A stretch of DNA of 64,000 nucleotides, taken from positions 40,401 through 104,400 of the forward strand of contig JAZOCE010000009.1 of NCBI GenBank assembly GCA_045596365.1, read 5' to 3'. The DNA comes from RGIG4079 sp045596365 (lineage in GTDB: Bacteria > Bacteroidota > Bacteroidia > Bacteroidales > Muribaculaceae). The position numbers and the translations under genes are program-made. Shown in pieces: positions 9,282 through 18,859 of this stretch (positions within the stretch are counted from its first letter, which is position 1; each line of letters opens with the position of its first letter). Below the pieces are notes generated by a model that worked only from the letters and a program-made list of their open reading frames with translations, did no database searches and was not told where the DNA came from.

Positions 9282-9310
9282 TATTTCTCAATTTTATATA
9301 AGTTCAATAG

Positions 9311-10066
9311 ATGAATCCACTATTCAGCATAATAACTGTTACTTACAATGCAGCCAATACGTTGCCCGCAACGCTAAAAAGCGTTGGCGAGCAATCATGC
9401 CGATTGTTTGAACACATTATTATGGATGGGGCATCAAAAGACAATACAATTAAAATAGCCGAGGATGCCCAGATTAAGGAGATGCGATTATTTTCAAGTC
9501 CCGACAAAGGGCTATATGATGCGATGAACAAGGCTATGGATGTCGCTACCGGTGAATACCTCATTTTCCTTAATGCCGGCGATGCATTTCACTCGCCCAA
9601 CACACTACAACAGATTGCTGACGTGATAATGGATAACGATTTCCCAGGCATAGTGTATGGACAAACTCAGCTTGTCAATGCTCAACGGCAACACATCGGA
9701 GACCGACATTTAACAGCACCGGAAACATTGACTCTTAAAAGTTTTGCCAACGGCATGGTGGTATGTCATCAGGCATTTATCGTATTAAGACGCATTGCAG
9801 GAGAATATGATTTGAAATATCGTTTTTCAGCCGACTACGAGTGGTGCATACGTTGTCTTCAACACTCACGCCGCAACATATATATAAATGAAACAATCAT
9901 CGACTATCTAAGCGAAGGATTGACAACTGCCAATCGCAAAGCGTCACTAAAAGAGCGTTTCCACATAATGTGCCATTATTATGGAACAATTCCAACGATA
10001 ATGAGACATCTTCGTTTTGTCCCTCGATTTATTCGACAACAACTAAAAGAACGAAATAATAAATAA
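9311..10066 (+). CDS. Family 2 glycosyltransferase
   Basis: This 251-residue GT-A fold enzyme begins FSIITVTYNAANTLPATLKS, the nucleotide-sugar binding start of GT2 enzymes. It contains HIIMDGASKDNT and FLNAGD, the place of the metal-binding DXD-type motif. The pattern GLYDAMNKAMDVATGEY is typical of WcaA-like transferases involved in polysaccharide or glycan side-chain synthesis. No membrane segment is evident, so it probably acts at the cytoplasmic face of the membrane. It stands at the head of a short operon of otherwise unrelated genes (GYF_2/CD225 protein, DUF4286, ruvC), so the context does not reveal its acceptor. Confidence 0.85.
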   Translation: MNPLFSIITVTYNAANTLPATLKSVGEQSCRLFEHIIMDGASKDNTIKIAEDAQIKEMRLFSSPDKGLYDAMNKAMDVATGEYLIFLNAGDAFHSPNTLQQIADVIMDNDFPGIVYGQTQLVNAQRQHIGDRHLTAPETLTLKSFANGMVVCHQAFIVLRRIAGEYDLKYRFSADYEWCIRCLQHSRRNIYINETIIDYLSEGLTTANRKASLKERFHIMCHYYGTIPTIMRHLRFVPRFIRQQLKERNNK

Positions 10067-10070
10067 GATT

Positions 10071-10586
10071 ATGAAATATTATATCGCTGTTAACAATCAA
10101 CCACAAGGCCCTTTTGAAATTAATGAGCTCGCTCAAAAAGGTATTACCCCCGACACTCTTTTATGGTGTGAAGGAATGAGTAATTGGCTTCCGGCTAAGA
10201 ATATAGCCGAAGTAAATTCTGCAATATTCAATTCATCAATTCCGCCTATTTATAATGCTCAAAAATTCAATAGCCAACAACAAGAACCACCTACTACCCC
10301 AATGGTGCCGTCAACTTCTCCTATGATGCCAAAACCAAAAACATGGTTGGTTGAATCAATTCTTTGTACTGTGTTTTGCTGTCAGATATTTGGTATTATT
10401 GCCATTATTATGTCGGCACTTGCCGAGTCGGCATGGAGTCGCAAAGACTATGCCGAAACCGAAGCAAAAGCAAAGCAAGCTCGCACATGGGTATTGGTTT
10501 CATTCATTATAGGTATATTACAAGTGATTGGCTGGATACTATATGTTTTCCTAATCATTGGCATTGAAGCATTGGCAACGGTATGA
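10071..10586 (+). CDS. GYF_2 (DUF4339) - CD225/dispanin membrane protein
   Basis: A 171-residue protein with two recognisable parts. Residues 1-50 are a GYF_2 domain (YYIAVNNQPQGPFEINEL, then WCEGMSNWLPA), a small module thought to bind proline-rich peptides. A Pro/Thr/Met-rich linker (about 75-105) follows. The C-terminal half has two membrane segments in the CD225/dispanin arrangement (ILCTVFCCQIFGIIAIIMSALAES, then the charged KDYAETEAKAKQAR and a second hydrophobic stretch). Its function is unknown. It overlaps the next gene by 4 bases. Confidence 0.8.
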   Translation: MKYYIAVNNQPQGPFEINELAQKGITPDTLLWCEGMSNWLPAKNIAEVNSAIFNSSIPPIYNAQKFNSQQQEPPTTPMVPSTSPMMPKPKTWLVESILCTVFCCQIFGIIAIIMSALAESAWSRKDYAETEAKAKQARTWVLVSFIIGILQVIGWILYVFLIIGIEALATV

Positions 10587-10891
10587 TACTACTCAACACT
10601 ACATTTCTTGTGCATAAATCCATTGAACAGCCATTTATAGCATGGCTTAATGACACATATATCCCCACTGCCGAAAAATCGGGCATTTTCATTGAACCAT
10701 TATTATCTCGTGTACTCATTGAAACTGACCCCGAAGCGACAAGCTATGCTCTACAAATGCGCGCCCAATCACATGAAGATGCCAACAATTGGCATGAACA
10801 AGATGCTACTATCCTAAAAAATAGCATCTTTAAATTGTGGGGCGAAAAAGTATTGCATTTCACCACATTCATGGAAATCATCAATCGATGA
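10583..10891 (+). CDS. DUF4286 family protein
   Basis: A 102-residue soluble protein matching the Bacteroidota DUF4286 family in length and in the opening pattern [14 protein letters not shown] plus a later [10 protein letters not shown] end. No function is known. It overlaps the preceding GYF_2/CD225 gene and the following ruvC gene by 4 bases each, so translation of the three is probably coupled. In related genomes it commonly accompanies ruvC, which suggests conserved but unexplained co-expression. Confidence 0.75.
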   Translation: MILLNTTFLVHKSIEQPFIAWLNDTYIPTAEKSGIFIEPLLSRVLIETDPEATSYALQMRAQSHEDANNWHEQDATILKNSIFKLWGEKVLHFTTFMEIINR

Positions 10892-11469
10892 GCGAAGGGA
10901 GAGATCTGAAATATTGGGACCGAATTATTATAGGCATTGACCCAGGAACAAACGTAATGGGTTATGGCATTCTCGGTGTCAAAAACAAAAAGCCCGAAAT
11001 GATTGCAATGGGGGTAATCGAATTAAGCAAATTTGACAGCCACTACCTTCGTCTTTCACGCATTTTTGAACGCGTTACAGGTCTCATCACCCAATACCTT
11101 CCCGATGAAATGGCTATTGAAGCACCTTTCTTTGGGAAAAATGTGCAATCCATGCTCAAACTCGGACGAGCCCAAGGTGTAGCAATGGCGGCCGCTCTGC
11201 AACGTGATGTACCGATATGTGAATATGAGCCACGCAAAATTAAAATGGCAATTACCGGCAATGGTGCTGCAAGCAAAGAGCAAGTACAAGAGATGTTGCG
11301 CCGCATCCTCAACATTCCTCAAGAATCTCTACTCCCTCAACTTGATGCAACCGATGCCCTTGGGGCTGCATTGTGCCATTTCTATGAATCATCACGCCCA
11401 CAAATAGAAAAAGGGTGTCGCTCATGGAAAGAATTCATAGCCAAACACCCCGATAAGGTAAAAATATAA
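10888..11469 (+). CDS. ruvC: Crossover junction endodeoxyribonuclease RuvC
   Basis: A 193-residue Holliday-junction resolvase that nicks four-way junctions symmetrically with the RuvAB branch-migration complex. The acidic catalytic residues are in place: Asp18 in IGIDPG, Glu78 in AIEAPFF, and Asp153/Asp156 in [14 protein letters not shown] chose the ATG at 10888, which overlaps the upstream stop as ATGA, over an in-frame ATG at 10837 that would lie inside DUF4286. Length is normal for the family. It ends the operon; surE converges from the other side 10 bases away. Confidence 0.95.
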   Translation: MSEGRDLKYWDRIIIGIDPGTNVMGYGILGVKNKKPEMIAMGVIELSKFDSHYLRLSRIFERVTGLITQYLPDEMAIEAPFFGKNVQSMLKLGRAQGVAMAAALQRDVPICEYEPRKIKMAITGNGAASKEQVQEMLRRILNIPQESLLPQLDATDALGAALCHFYESSRPQIEKGCRSWKEFIAKHPDKVKI

Positions 11470-11479
11470 TTTCTATTCT

Positions 11480-12277
11480 CTACTGCAATACATCTGTCAA
11501 CAACGGCATCGCATCATGCGCTGTCATATCAGTGCGAGCAGGAACAACTGTTACATATTTACGTTCAAGCCAATACATGTCGGTCTCATCACAATCAAGC
11601 TCCTCATTGTGGAAATGTCCTGTCAATAAATAAAATGGACGGCCTATGGGATCAGAATATTCTGCATATTCTTCAGTCCAATATCCACGTGCTGCACGAG
11701 CAACCTTAATCCCTTGTATATCTGATGATGGGATATTGACGTTTAGGCAAACTTCCTGGGGCAGACCATTAGCAAGCACTTGCGAAGTAATTTTCTTAAT
11801 ATAAGTGGTTGATGGCGAAAAATCGGCATCTTCAAGGTATGACAAAAAAGAATAGCCGATTGAAGTAACACCCATCATACAAGCCTCCATCGCTGCCCCC
11901 ATTGTCCCTGAATAAATAATCGAATTACCTGCATTTGAGCCATGATTTATGCCGGAGAGCATTAAATCGGGCTTACGATCAAGAATTTTATGCATTGCCA
12001 TCTTCACACAATCTACAGGAGTTCCCGTAACTGAATATATTTTAGCTCCACAATAATCCTCATGTTGCTTCACACGCAATATTTTATCGACAGTAATAGC
12101 CGATGATTGTCCTGAACAATGACTTGCCGGCGCTACAACCACGACATCACCCAAGTCCTTGACACAATCTATCAAGTGATACAATCCTCGAGCATTTACC
12201 CCATCATCATTACTTATCAATATTAATGGTCGAGACCTTCTGTCAGCCGATTTATCATCTCTTAACTTATATTCCAT
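11480..12277 (-). CDS. surE: 5'/3'-nucleotidase SurE
   Basis: A 265-residue metal-dependent phosphatase acting on nucleoside 5'- and 3'-monophosphates. The family core is intact: ILISNDDGVNARG with the metal-binding Asp pair, the CSGQSSAIT block, and GINHGSNAGNSIIYSGTMGAAME around the active site. The first ~18 residues (rich in Asp, Arg and Lys) precede the conserved core and might be a slightly long N-terminus. It is transcribed towards ruvC. In many Bacteroidota surE lies near lpxB, but that is not the case here. Confidence 0.93.
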   Translation of the reverse strand: MEYKLRDDKSADRRSRPLILISNDDGVNARGLYHLIDCVKDLGDVVVVAPASHCSGQSSAITVDKILRVKQHEDYCGAKIYSVTGTPVDCVKMAMHKILDRKPDLMLSGINHGSNAGNSIIYSGTMGAAMEACMMGVTSIGYSFLSYLEDADFSPSTTYIKKITSQVLANGLPQEVCLNVNIPSSDIQGIKVARAARGYWTEEYAEYSDPIGRPFYLLTGHFHNEELDCDETDMYWLERKYVTVVPARTDMTAHDAMPLLTDVLQ

Positions 12278-12333
12278 ACTATCTTAATTATTCCAATAAC
12301 AAAGATAATGAAAATACGCCGGAAAAGCCAATA

Positions 12334-14487
12334 TCACATTACATCATCGTTGGTGATTGTTTTGGAAGTGGATTTCACTCGGGCATTAAGTGAGCCAAAA
12401 CGATATGCGATTGTGAGTTTAATCATCTTATTTCTGTATTTTTCTATAGAAATTCCGGTATAATCGCCATTTACAATATGAGTTGGTGCGTCATAATAGC
12501 TCTCTGAAAATGGATTATAGGCATCTAATCTCACCGACAATCTATCTTCTTTAAGGAAACTGCGTTGTAAGCCAAATGAATAAAAATAACATCCTTCTTG
12601 ATAACTATATGGCGTAATTTCATTTCCACCATTATGTCCTCCCACCAATATAAATCTCAATTCCCATGGCAATTGCTGAGTTAATTGAGTTCTGCAATAG
12701 ATACGCCAACGGTTTAGTGTTATATTCATCGCTTTGTTCTCAGCCATTTGATAATACAAGCCATAATTTGCCATCAACTGAGTCTTTTTTAACGGAGACC
12801 ACTGAATATATCCTTGTATTGCATACATCATATATCTCCCTACATTGGCATAAGTTGAGTATATTACATCATCAACTACGCGATTTACTTTCATAAATGT
12901 ATCATCTATCATCGTATATCTCAACGACGTGTTTAATGTTAATCGTTGGGAATTATACATGTGTCCAAATGAGATATTGTGCTGATTAGCACTCACAAGA
13001 TATGGATTTCCTGTCGACACCGATATAGGAGATTCAAAAACCGATGGATTTAATCTTGTTATTGATGGTCGCTTTATGCGCATATTATAATTTAACGTGA
13101 AACTATTAGCATCATTAGACAAGAAATTCATACCAAGAGTTGGCACCCAATCATTTAAGTCTCTATGAAAATCAGGATTACTTCCATCAAAATACTCTCC
13201 TCCAAGTCGAGAGTACTCATAACGCAATCCGGCACGTGCTTGCCATCTATTGATATTTATTGAATATTCTCCATATAAAGCACCAATGTGTGAATAGTGT
13301 TCAAAATCCGAACTACTGCATTGTCCGTCATCATACAGATAACGTGTCTCATTTTGATTTCGTCTCATTATATATTTTGCACCCACATTTAAACTCATCT
13401 TACTTGCAACAGGTCTCACATAATCAGCTTGGAAAGTGTGTTCCCAATCGACAGCATCTTGACTCATTTCCATTGAACTATACGAAATAGGTACATTTTC
13501 TTTGTTGTCATAATATACATTTCCAACCATTTTATTCTCGGAACGAGATAACAAATAAGAGAATGACAAAACCTCTCCTCTCAATTGTGTTTTATGTTGA
13601 AAATCGGCACGCACATTCAAAAAATCACTATTATATGGTGGATAATCATATTTGATATCGTATTTATATGACATCTCGCCATTGGGAGAAAACATTTCAC
13701 TACTACCCATTGATTTATATTTCCATTGCATAAGTTGACCATCAATAGATATTGTTGCTAAATTCAAACTATCTATCTCCCAACTTGCAGAGAGCCCTAT
13801 ATTATGAACTCCTCCAGTAGATACACTCCTATCTTTTTGCGATAAAGTATTCCCGCTATCCTTATATGTTACAACCATTTCATCTTTTGTCAATTGCTGT
13901 TTTTCCCCATATCTATTATAGCCATAATTACCCTCTATGGTAACATTGCCTGTTTGCGTTGTCAAATTTATAGTACCACTATACATCCCAACTGTATTTG
14001 AAACTCCACGCGCTATCCCTACAACTCCATCAATCACGCTACGTTCATCCATTATGATATTCAAAATACCGTTAATGCCTTCTGCATCATATTGCGCACC
14101 GGGATCAGTTATTACCTCTATACGTTTCACCAATCCTGCCGACATCGAATTAAGTGTCTCTTTCTGATTTTTTGTAAACAAGCCACTTGGTTTGCCATTT
14201 TTATAAATCACGAAATCTTTACTACCATTTATTGATATTTCATCATTCGCATCAACAATAACCATTGGTACTTTTTTCAGAATATCCATTACTGACATCG
14301 CACAAGCATCATTATCCCCCTTTACATCATATTCTATCTTACCAATAGAATGTTTCACTAATTTGCGATGTGCAATAATCTCTATCTCTCCAAGATTTTC
14401 AATTATAGAATCTGTTTCAATTAAATCTTGAGCGTTAATAGTGCTTGATAATAACACTATTAAAATCAATAAAAAAAATCTGTTCAT
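12334..14487 (-). CDS. TonB-dependent-receptor-like outer-membrane beta-barrel protein
   Basis: A 717-residue protein with a signal peptide ending INAQ, a plug domain (KVPMVIVDANDEISINGSK, then RIEVITDPGAQYDAEG and INGILNIIM) and a long barrel of alternating beta strands. It belongs to the outer-membrane-barrel type lacking the N-terminal carboxypeptidase-like domain of SusC proteins; there is no SusD partner. The barrel end lacks the usual terminal Phe (ends TITNDDVM), so the last residues may be a short extension. It has its own -7 box. The neighbouring membrane-anchored LuxR-type protein (14611-15690) may control it, but that is only positional. Confidence 0.85.
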   Translation of the reverse strand: MNRFFLLILIVLLSSTINAQDLIETDSIIENLGEIEIIAHRKLVKHSIGKIEYDVKGDNDACAMSVMDILKKVPMVIVDANDEISINGSKDFVIYKNGKPSGLFTKNQKETLNSMSAGLVKRIEVITDPGAQYDAEGINGILNIIMDERSVIDGVVGIARGVSNTVGMYSGTINLTTQTGNVTIEGNYGYNRYGEKQQLTKDEMVVTYKDSGNTLSQKDRSVSTGGVHNIGLSASWEIDSLNLATISIDGQLMQWKYKSMGSSEMFSPNGEMSYKYDIKYDYPPYNSDFLNVRADFQHKTQLRGEVLSFSYLLSRSENKMVGNVYYDNKENVPISYSSMEMSQDAVDWEHTFQADYVRPVASKMSLNVGAKYIMRRNQNETRYLYDDGQCSSSDFEHYSHIGALYGEYSININRWQARAGLRYEYSRLGGEYFDGSNPDFHRDLNDWVPTLGMNFLSNDANSFTLNYNMRIKRPSITRLNPSVFESPISVSTGNPYLVSANQHNISFGHMYNSQRLTLNTSLRYTMIDDTFMKVNRVVDDVIYSTYANVGRYMMYAIQGYIQWSPLKKTQLMANYGLYYQMAENKAMNITLNRWRIYCRTQLTQQLPWELRFILVGGHNGGNEITPYSYQEGCYFYSFGLQRSFLKEDRLSVRLDAYNPFSESYYDAPTHIVNGDYTGISIEKYRNKMIKLTIAYRFGSLNARVKSTSKTITNDDVM

Positions 14488-14507
14488 AATACTTTGTTTT
14501 TATGATA

Positions 14508-14515
14508 CAAAGCTA
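14508..14515 (-). promoter_or_regulatory. -7 box for the outer-membrane receptor
   Basis: TAGCTTTG on the minus strand, about 20 bases before the receptor start. Confidence 0.55.
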
Positions 14516-14610
14516 TACAAACAGATTTAATCAGCACCTATATCAACATATATCACACAATCGTAACACACTGACAATCAATAGCGCATAAAAATATTTC
14601 TATATCAATA

Positions 14611-15690
14611 TTACTTCATAGTCATTAGTCTTTCAATATAGTCTTTTAACGGTTCTTCTAATCCTAATTTCCGAGTAATTCGAGCACGTTTTGTATTAGC
14701 AGAACACACATTACTATATCCCATACATATTGCAATCTCTGTATAAGAGAAACCACAACACATTAGTCCTATTAAATATAATTCATCCTCGCTTAATGAT
14801 GGATGTAACTGTTCTAAACGTGTTATTATGTTATTGTAATTATTATCTACAAAAAAACGCAAATCCTTCCAAAAGTCATCAGGCAACTTAGTGCGTTTAA
14901 CCTTATCTTGAAAGCGTTTCATAAAAGTTGCCGGACTACCGCTATAACGGTATGACATATCTATCATCTCACGAATATTTTCTATTTGCGCCAATAAAAC
15001 AGATTTTAATTTAGTTTCATTTTCAAGCCTTGATAACAACTCTACTTTTGTTTCATTATTTTCTATTTGCAGTTGCTTTATATGCTCTAAATTTTGCTTT
15101 GCCTGCAATCTCATTCTCATAACTTTAAATAATAATGCAATGAACAATAATATTATAATTATATTTATGAGTTTTTCATTACGTTCAGATCGTTCTCGCT
15201 TTGCTTTTAGTTTTTTCATTTCTTGACTTACAATTGACAAACATCTGTTTCGATGCTCCTCAATATCCATAGTTGGAACTAATGCCGTATCACTATTTTC
15301 TTGTGCCTTACAATAAAAATCAATAGCGACTGTATCATTCCCCGCTCGATCCAAAACTATTCCCTTGTAAACCAATGAACGCGTCATCATTCCCGGGTCA
15401 TGGTTGTCTTGATAAAAATTCAACGCAACATCAATCAATGCAGTATCTTCAATTATTCCCTCTGTGGTCCATTGTGCCTGTACTTTCAACAAGGCATAAC
15501 GAGCATAATCCGACTTTGTTGTAATTGAATCAACATTTATACTACGGAGCAGTGCCAATGCGCTATCAGGAAATTCACACAATAATTCCTCTGCGGCATT
15601 TAACCTCACATCTGTTGATGAGCGTCCATGCTCACCACAACTTGTAATGAACAATATTAAAAACACAAACAATAATATTGAGCTACGCAT
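14611..15690 (-). CDS. Membrane-anchored regulator with C-terminal LuxR-like HTH
   Basis: A 359-residue protein: N-terminal signal or lipobox-like segment (FITSC, Cys18), a short periplasmic helical part with TPR-like character (about 28-150), one membrane span (about 174-190, LINIIIILLFIALLFKV), a cytoplasmic coiled coil (about 195-250), and a C-terminal helix-turn-helix resembling LuxR/GerE (SEDELYLIGLMCCGFSYTEIAICMGYS). Related Bacteroidota proteins usually carry a much longer row of TPRs, so this one is shortened outside the membrane. It probably transmits an envelope signal to transcription; target genes are unknown. It lies upstream of the outer-membrane receptor on the same strand, 123 bases away, and 3 bases after EFR1. 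Confidence 0.7.
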   Translation of the reverse strand: MRSSILLFVFLILFITSCGEHGRSSTDVRLNAAEELLCEFPDSALALLRSINVDSITTKSDYARYALLKVQAQWTTEGIIEDTALIDVALNFYQDNHDPGMMTRSLVYKGIVLDRAGNDTVAIDFYCKAQENSDTALVPTMDIEEHRNRCLSIVSQEMKKLKAKRERSERNEKLINIIIILLFIALLFKVMRMRLQAKQNLEHIKQLQIENNETKVELLSRLENETKLKSVLLAQIENIREMIDMSYRYSGSPATFMKRFQDKVKRTKLPDDFWKDLRFFVDNNYNNIITRLEQLHPSLSEDELYLIGLMCCGFSYTEIAICMGYSNVCSANTKRARITRKLGLEEPLKDYIERLMTMK

Positions 15691-15693
15691 AAT

Positions 15694-16446
15694 TTAGCAT
15701 TCTTTAGGGAAAAGGTATTGACCTTTAGTTATTGTTTCTTTACCATATTCCACTGCATGATGTGGGCATGTGTGATAACATCGCAGGCACATGGCACAAT
15801 TATCGCCCCACTGAGGTCGGCAGTCAGGCATTGTAATATTTTTCAATGGGCACTCTTTAGCGCATTTTCCACAACTGATACAACGCTCTGTAACATGAAA
15901 TGGCTTGGGGGACATGCAGAATTTCACAAAATAGGGATATATGATGTGAGTTTTTATCCATGCCCAACTCCCTCGCTTTACATCATCTGTCTTAACACCC
16001 GATTTAATCTTTTGTGCAATCTCATTAACGCGATTTACTGCATTTTTCAGTTTGCTTGCAACAATATCCGGAGCATCCACATCAAAACCTTTCATCAAGG
16101 TATAAGTGTTGGGCATTATGACTGAATAGGACGCCATAGCCTCCCAACCTCGGCGAATAATCTCTTTGCGCCACTGATGATGAGCCTGTCCTATATCGTC
16201 GCCACAGCTACACACCATATAATGCATAGCTTCGGAATTATTTAGTCTTATATTTCTGATAAATGTTTTAACGACAGGTGGCAATCCCCACGAATAGATG
16301 GGGAACACCCACAATACAAGTTCGCCAATAGCTAAATCACACTCCATGCTGTCATTATTTATCATAATGACTCTATCATTCAGATTGCGAGCAAGCTCAT
16401 CGGCAATCCATCTACTATTACCTGTGCCACTAAAACAAAATATCAT
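15694..16446 (-). CDS. EFR1-family flavodoxin/ferredoxin fusion
   Basis: A 250-residue redox protein. The N-terminus is a flavodoxin-like FMN-binding domain (FCFSGTGNSRWIADELA) and the C-terminus carries two 4Fe-4S motifs: CISCGKCAKECP and CAMCLRCYHTCP. This is the EFR1 family architecture. Such proteins are presumed to shuttle electrons between flavin and iron-sulphur centres in anaerobes; the partner is unknown. It lies 1 base after the DUF2027-Smr gene and 3 bases before the regulator gene, suggesting one transcript. Confidence 0.88.
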   Translation of the reverse strand: MIFCFSGTGNSRWIADELARNLNDRVIMINNDSMECDLAIGELVLWVFPIYSWGLPPVVKTFIRNIRLNNSEAMHYMVCSCGDDIGQAHHQWRKEIIRRGWEAMASYSVIMPNTYTLMKGFDVDAPDIVASKLKNAVNRVNEIAQKIKSGVKTDDVKRGSWAWIKTHIIYPYFVKFCMSPKPFHVTERCISCGKCAKECPLKNITMPDCRPQWGDNCAMCLRCYHTCPHHAVEYGKETITKGQYLFPKEC

Positions 16447-16447
16447 T

Positions 16448-17488
16448 TTAATGTATGGTTATTTGAGTTGCTCCAAATCCATATTCGCGAAAAGACGCAT
16501 CCTGAGCGGTACAATGAGGATATTTCTTTAATTCTTTCAACAAAGCATTGCGCAAAACGCCTTCACCCTTTCCATGGATAAAGACTATTTTCTGCCCTTT
16601 CTTTTTGATATTTTCAGCCATCACTCGGCGAAATTCTTGTAATTGCACTTCAAGCATATCACTATTAGACAATCCGGCTGTGGTATCAAGCAATTCATGA
16701 ATGTGAAGATCCACCTCTATCACTCCGGGGCGTTTCTCCTTCTTCTGCACCGGTTGTCGTGAAGGGCGATCGGCTGCACGTTTTTGACGCATTGCGTCTT
16801 CCAACTGACTGCTATCTACCACCATCGAGCGATAAGGAATATCATTTTTAACTATATCAATCGCAATAACTGGTGTATCAAAATAAACATTGTCATGGAA
16901 ACAATGTAATTTGAAAAACTTTGTCGTTTCGAGACGATATTCTACCGCAACAGGAGCTTTTAATGAAAACTCTTTATCACGTTTAAAAGCAATATATTGT
17001 ATTGCCACACGATCCATTTCAGGCAACTGCTCTCTTGTTACCTCGCCAAGAAACAACTGAATATTGGGCTCAACAATTCCGGCAAAGCGTGTTACCCAAC
17101 CGAAGCCATCGGCACGAGTCAGATATGTGAAATACAAGAAATAATTTGAATCGTTTACAAGATAGGCATCAAAGGTTGTTGTATTAAGATGCTTTATCTC
17201 TGCCGGCTCATAGGCAAGTACTATATTTAATTTCTCCCCTGTTTCGGTTTCTTCTATTACTTCTGTTTTTGGCACTTTGGGTTGTTCCGGAACAATAGTT
17301 GGAGGAGCCACATATTTGCTTTGCGCTTGAGGAGCTGCATTTACAGGTGTTACAACAACACACTCCTTGAGTAACACAGGCGTTTCAAACCCATCTTCAT
17401 CAACATATGCTATATTTCCCTCTATTCTTACTACCTTTCCGCCTCCCACTGAATTTAAGAAGCGCACTATATCTCCTATTTGTGCCAT
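16448..17488 (-). CDS. DUF2027 - Smr domain protein
   Basis: A 346-residue protein. The N-terminal ~50 residues form a small SH3-like barrel (GDIVRFLNSVGGGKVVRIEG) as in MutS2-related proteins; a Pro-rich linker (about 58-78) leads into the DUF2027 middle domain (about 85-235). The C-terminus is an Smr domain with both hallmark motifs: EVDLHIHELL and VFIHGKGEGVLRNAL. Smr domains are found in nucleases acting on branched DNA or on stalled-ribosome mRNA; which applies here is unknown. It is the first gene of a minus-strand operon and is divergent from queA. The only -7-like element on its side (TAACTTTA near 17517) is imperfect. Confidence 0.85.
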   Translation of the reverse strand: MAQIGDIVRFLNSVGGGKVVRIEGNIAYVDEDGFETPVLLKECVVVTPVNAAPQAQSKYVAPPTIVPEQPKVPKTEVIEETETGEKLNIVLAYEPAEIKHLNTTTFDAYLVNDSNYFLYFTYLTRADGFGWVTRFAGIVEPNIQLFLGEVTREQLPEMDRVAIQYIAFKRDKEFSLKAPVAVEYRLETTKFFKLHCFHDNVYFDTPVIAIDIVKNDIPYRSMVVDSSQLEDAMRQKRAADRPSRQPVQKKEKRPGVIEVDLHIHELLDTTAGLSNSDMLEVQLQEFRRVMAENIKKKGQKIVFIHGKGEGVLRNALLKELKKYPHCTAQDASFREYGFGATQITIH

Positions 17489-17566
17489 TACTCTCTATTT
17501 TGAAATTTTATTGTGTAAAGTTACACCTTTTTACCCAACCGACCGACATTTTATCTCGACAATTAC

Positions 17567-17574
17567 TAACTTTG
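17567..17574 (+). promoter_or_regulatory. -7 box for queA
   Basis: TAACTTTG, 22 bases before the queA start. Confidence 0.65.
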
Positions 17575-17596
17575 CGGACAAATAGATTATTAGACG

Positions 17597-18808
17597 ATGA
17601 CAAATATCAAAGAGATTAGAATTGAAGAATATAATTATCCGTTGCCTGATGAGCGAATAGCTAAACACCCGCTAACAGAAAGAGACAAATGCAAGTTGCT
17701 TGTCAGAAATAGCGAAGGTAACATCTCGGAACATATTTTCGCTGAAATTCCCGATTTATTGCCAGCCAATTCAATGCTGATATATAATAATACTCGTGTA
17801 ATAAATGCGCGTCTGCGCTTTCGCAAAGGCAATGGTGGTGCATTAATCGAGATATTCTGTCTTGAACCGGTTGAGCCTCGCGACTATGCGGTGAGCTTCG
17901 GCTCTACTGCACAATGTTCATGGTTGTGCTTTGTGGGCAACTCAAAGCGATGGAAACAAGGCTCGCTATCTTTAGATGTAAAGATTAATGATGCTATCAT
18001 CACTCTTAACGCCACTCGCATAAACAAGAATGGGAATGCATCTGTTGTAATGTTTTCATGGGATAACAGCGTGATTACTTTTGCTCAGATAATTGAAGCG
18101 GCAGGAGAAATACCCATTCCCCCCTATCTCAATCGCTCTACTGAAAAAAGTGATAGTATCGACTATCAAACTGTTTATTCTCACATTGACGGCTCTGTTG
18201 CGGCTCCTACTGCCGGATTACATTTCACCGATAATGTTCTCAATGCCATTTCTCGTCGAGGAATACCTCGACGAGAACTGACTCTACACGTGGGTGCAGG
18301 CACATTCCAACCGGTCAAAAGTGAAAACATCGGAGAGCACGAAATGCATAGCGAATTTATCTCTGTTTCTCGCTCTCTGATTGAAGAATTAGCAACAACG
18401 GATAGAGATGTAATTGCTGTAGGGACAACATCAGTTCGCACGCTCGAAAGCATATACCACATCGGCTGTCTACTATATCAAGGATTACCTGCAAATGAAC
18501 TACCTCAGTGGTATCCTTATAGTAATGAACATCCTCATTTACCAGTCAAAGAGTCTCTAAACGCAATTCTAAAGCATCTTAATGAAACCGGGGAAGACAA
18601 ATTGATTGCATCAACTCGAGTGATAATTGCTCCCGGATATAAATATCAAATCGTAAAAGGAATTATCACAAATTTCCATCAGCCACAATCAACATTGCTT
18701 CTACTTGTCTCGGCATTTGTCAATGGCGATTGGAAAGCAATGTATGATTTCGCCCTTGAAAAAGACTTCCGTTTCCTCAGCTACGGCGATGCTTCATTAC
18801 TACTATAA
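17597..18808 (+). CDS. queA: S-adenosylmethionine:tRNA ribosyltransferase-isomerase (QueA), long form
   Basis: A 403-residue enzyme of the queuosine pathway, which transfers and rearranges the ribose of SAM onto preQ1 at wobble position 34 of GUN-anticodon tRNAs. The family blocks are present: YNYPLPDERIAKHP, NNTRVINARL, PPYLNR, GSVAAPTAGLHFT, LHVGAGTFQPV and the C-terminal NFHQPQSTLLLLVSAF. It is about 50 residues longer than typical QueA, with the extra length mainly between the SVRTLES block and IAPGYKYQ. It could therefore be a QueA paralogue of the kind I recall in Bacteroidota rather than the main enzyme; a second queA elsewhere cannot be excluded. Confidence 0.8.
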   Translation: MTNIKEIRIEEYNYPLPDERIAKHPLTERDKCKLLVRNSEGNISEHIFAEIPDLLPANSMLIYNNTRVINARLRFRKGNGGALIEIFCLEPVEPRDYAVSFGSTAQCSWLCFVGNSKRWKQGSLSLDVKINDAIITLNATRINKNGNASVVMFSWDNSVITFAQIIEAAGEIPIPPYLNRSTEKSDSIDYQTVYSHIDGSVAAPTAGLHFTDNVLNAISRRGIPRRELTLHVGAGTFQPVKSENIGEHEMHSEFISVSRSLIEELATTDRDVIAVGTTSVRTLESIYHIGCLLYQGLPANELPQWYPYSNEHPHLPVKESLNAILKHLNETGEDKLIASTRVIIAPGYKYQIVKGIITNFHQPQSTLLLLVSAFVNGDWKAMYDFALEKDFRFLSYGDASLLL

Positions 18809-18842
18809 AAATAAGAGACAATGCTACATTGCCTCTTATTTT
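18808..18842. terminator. Bidirectional terminator between queA and the glycosidase gene
   Basis: AAAATAAGAGACAATG and CATTGCCTCTTATTTT form a 16-bp stem with one A-C mismatch between two convergent genes. Confidence 0.75.
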
Positions 18843-18859
18843 ACCTATAAATGAGTCGA

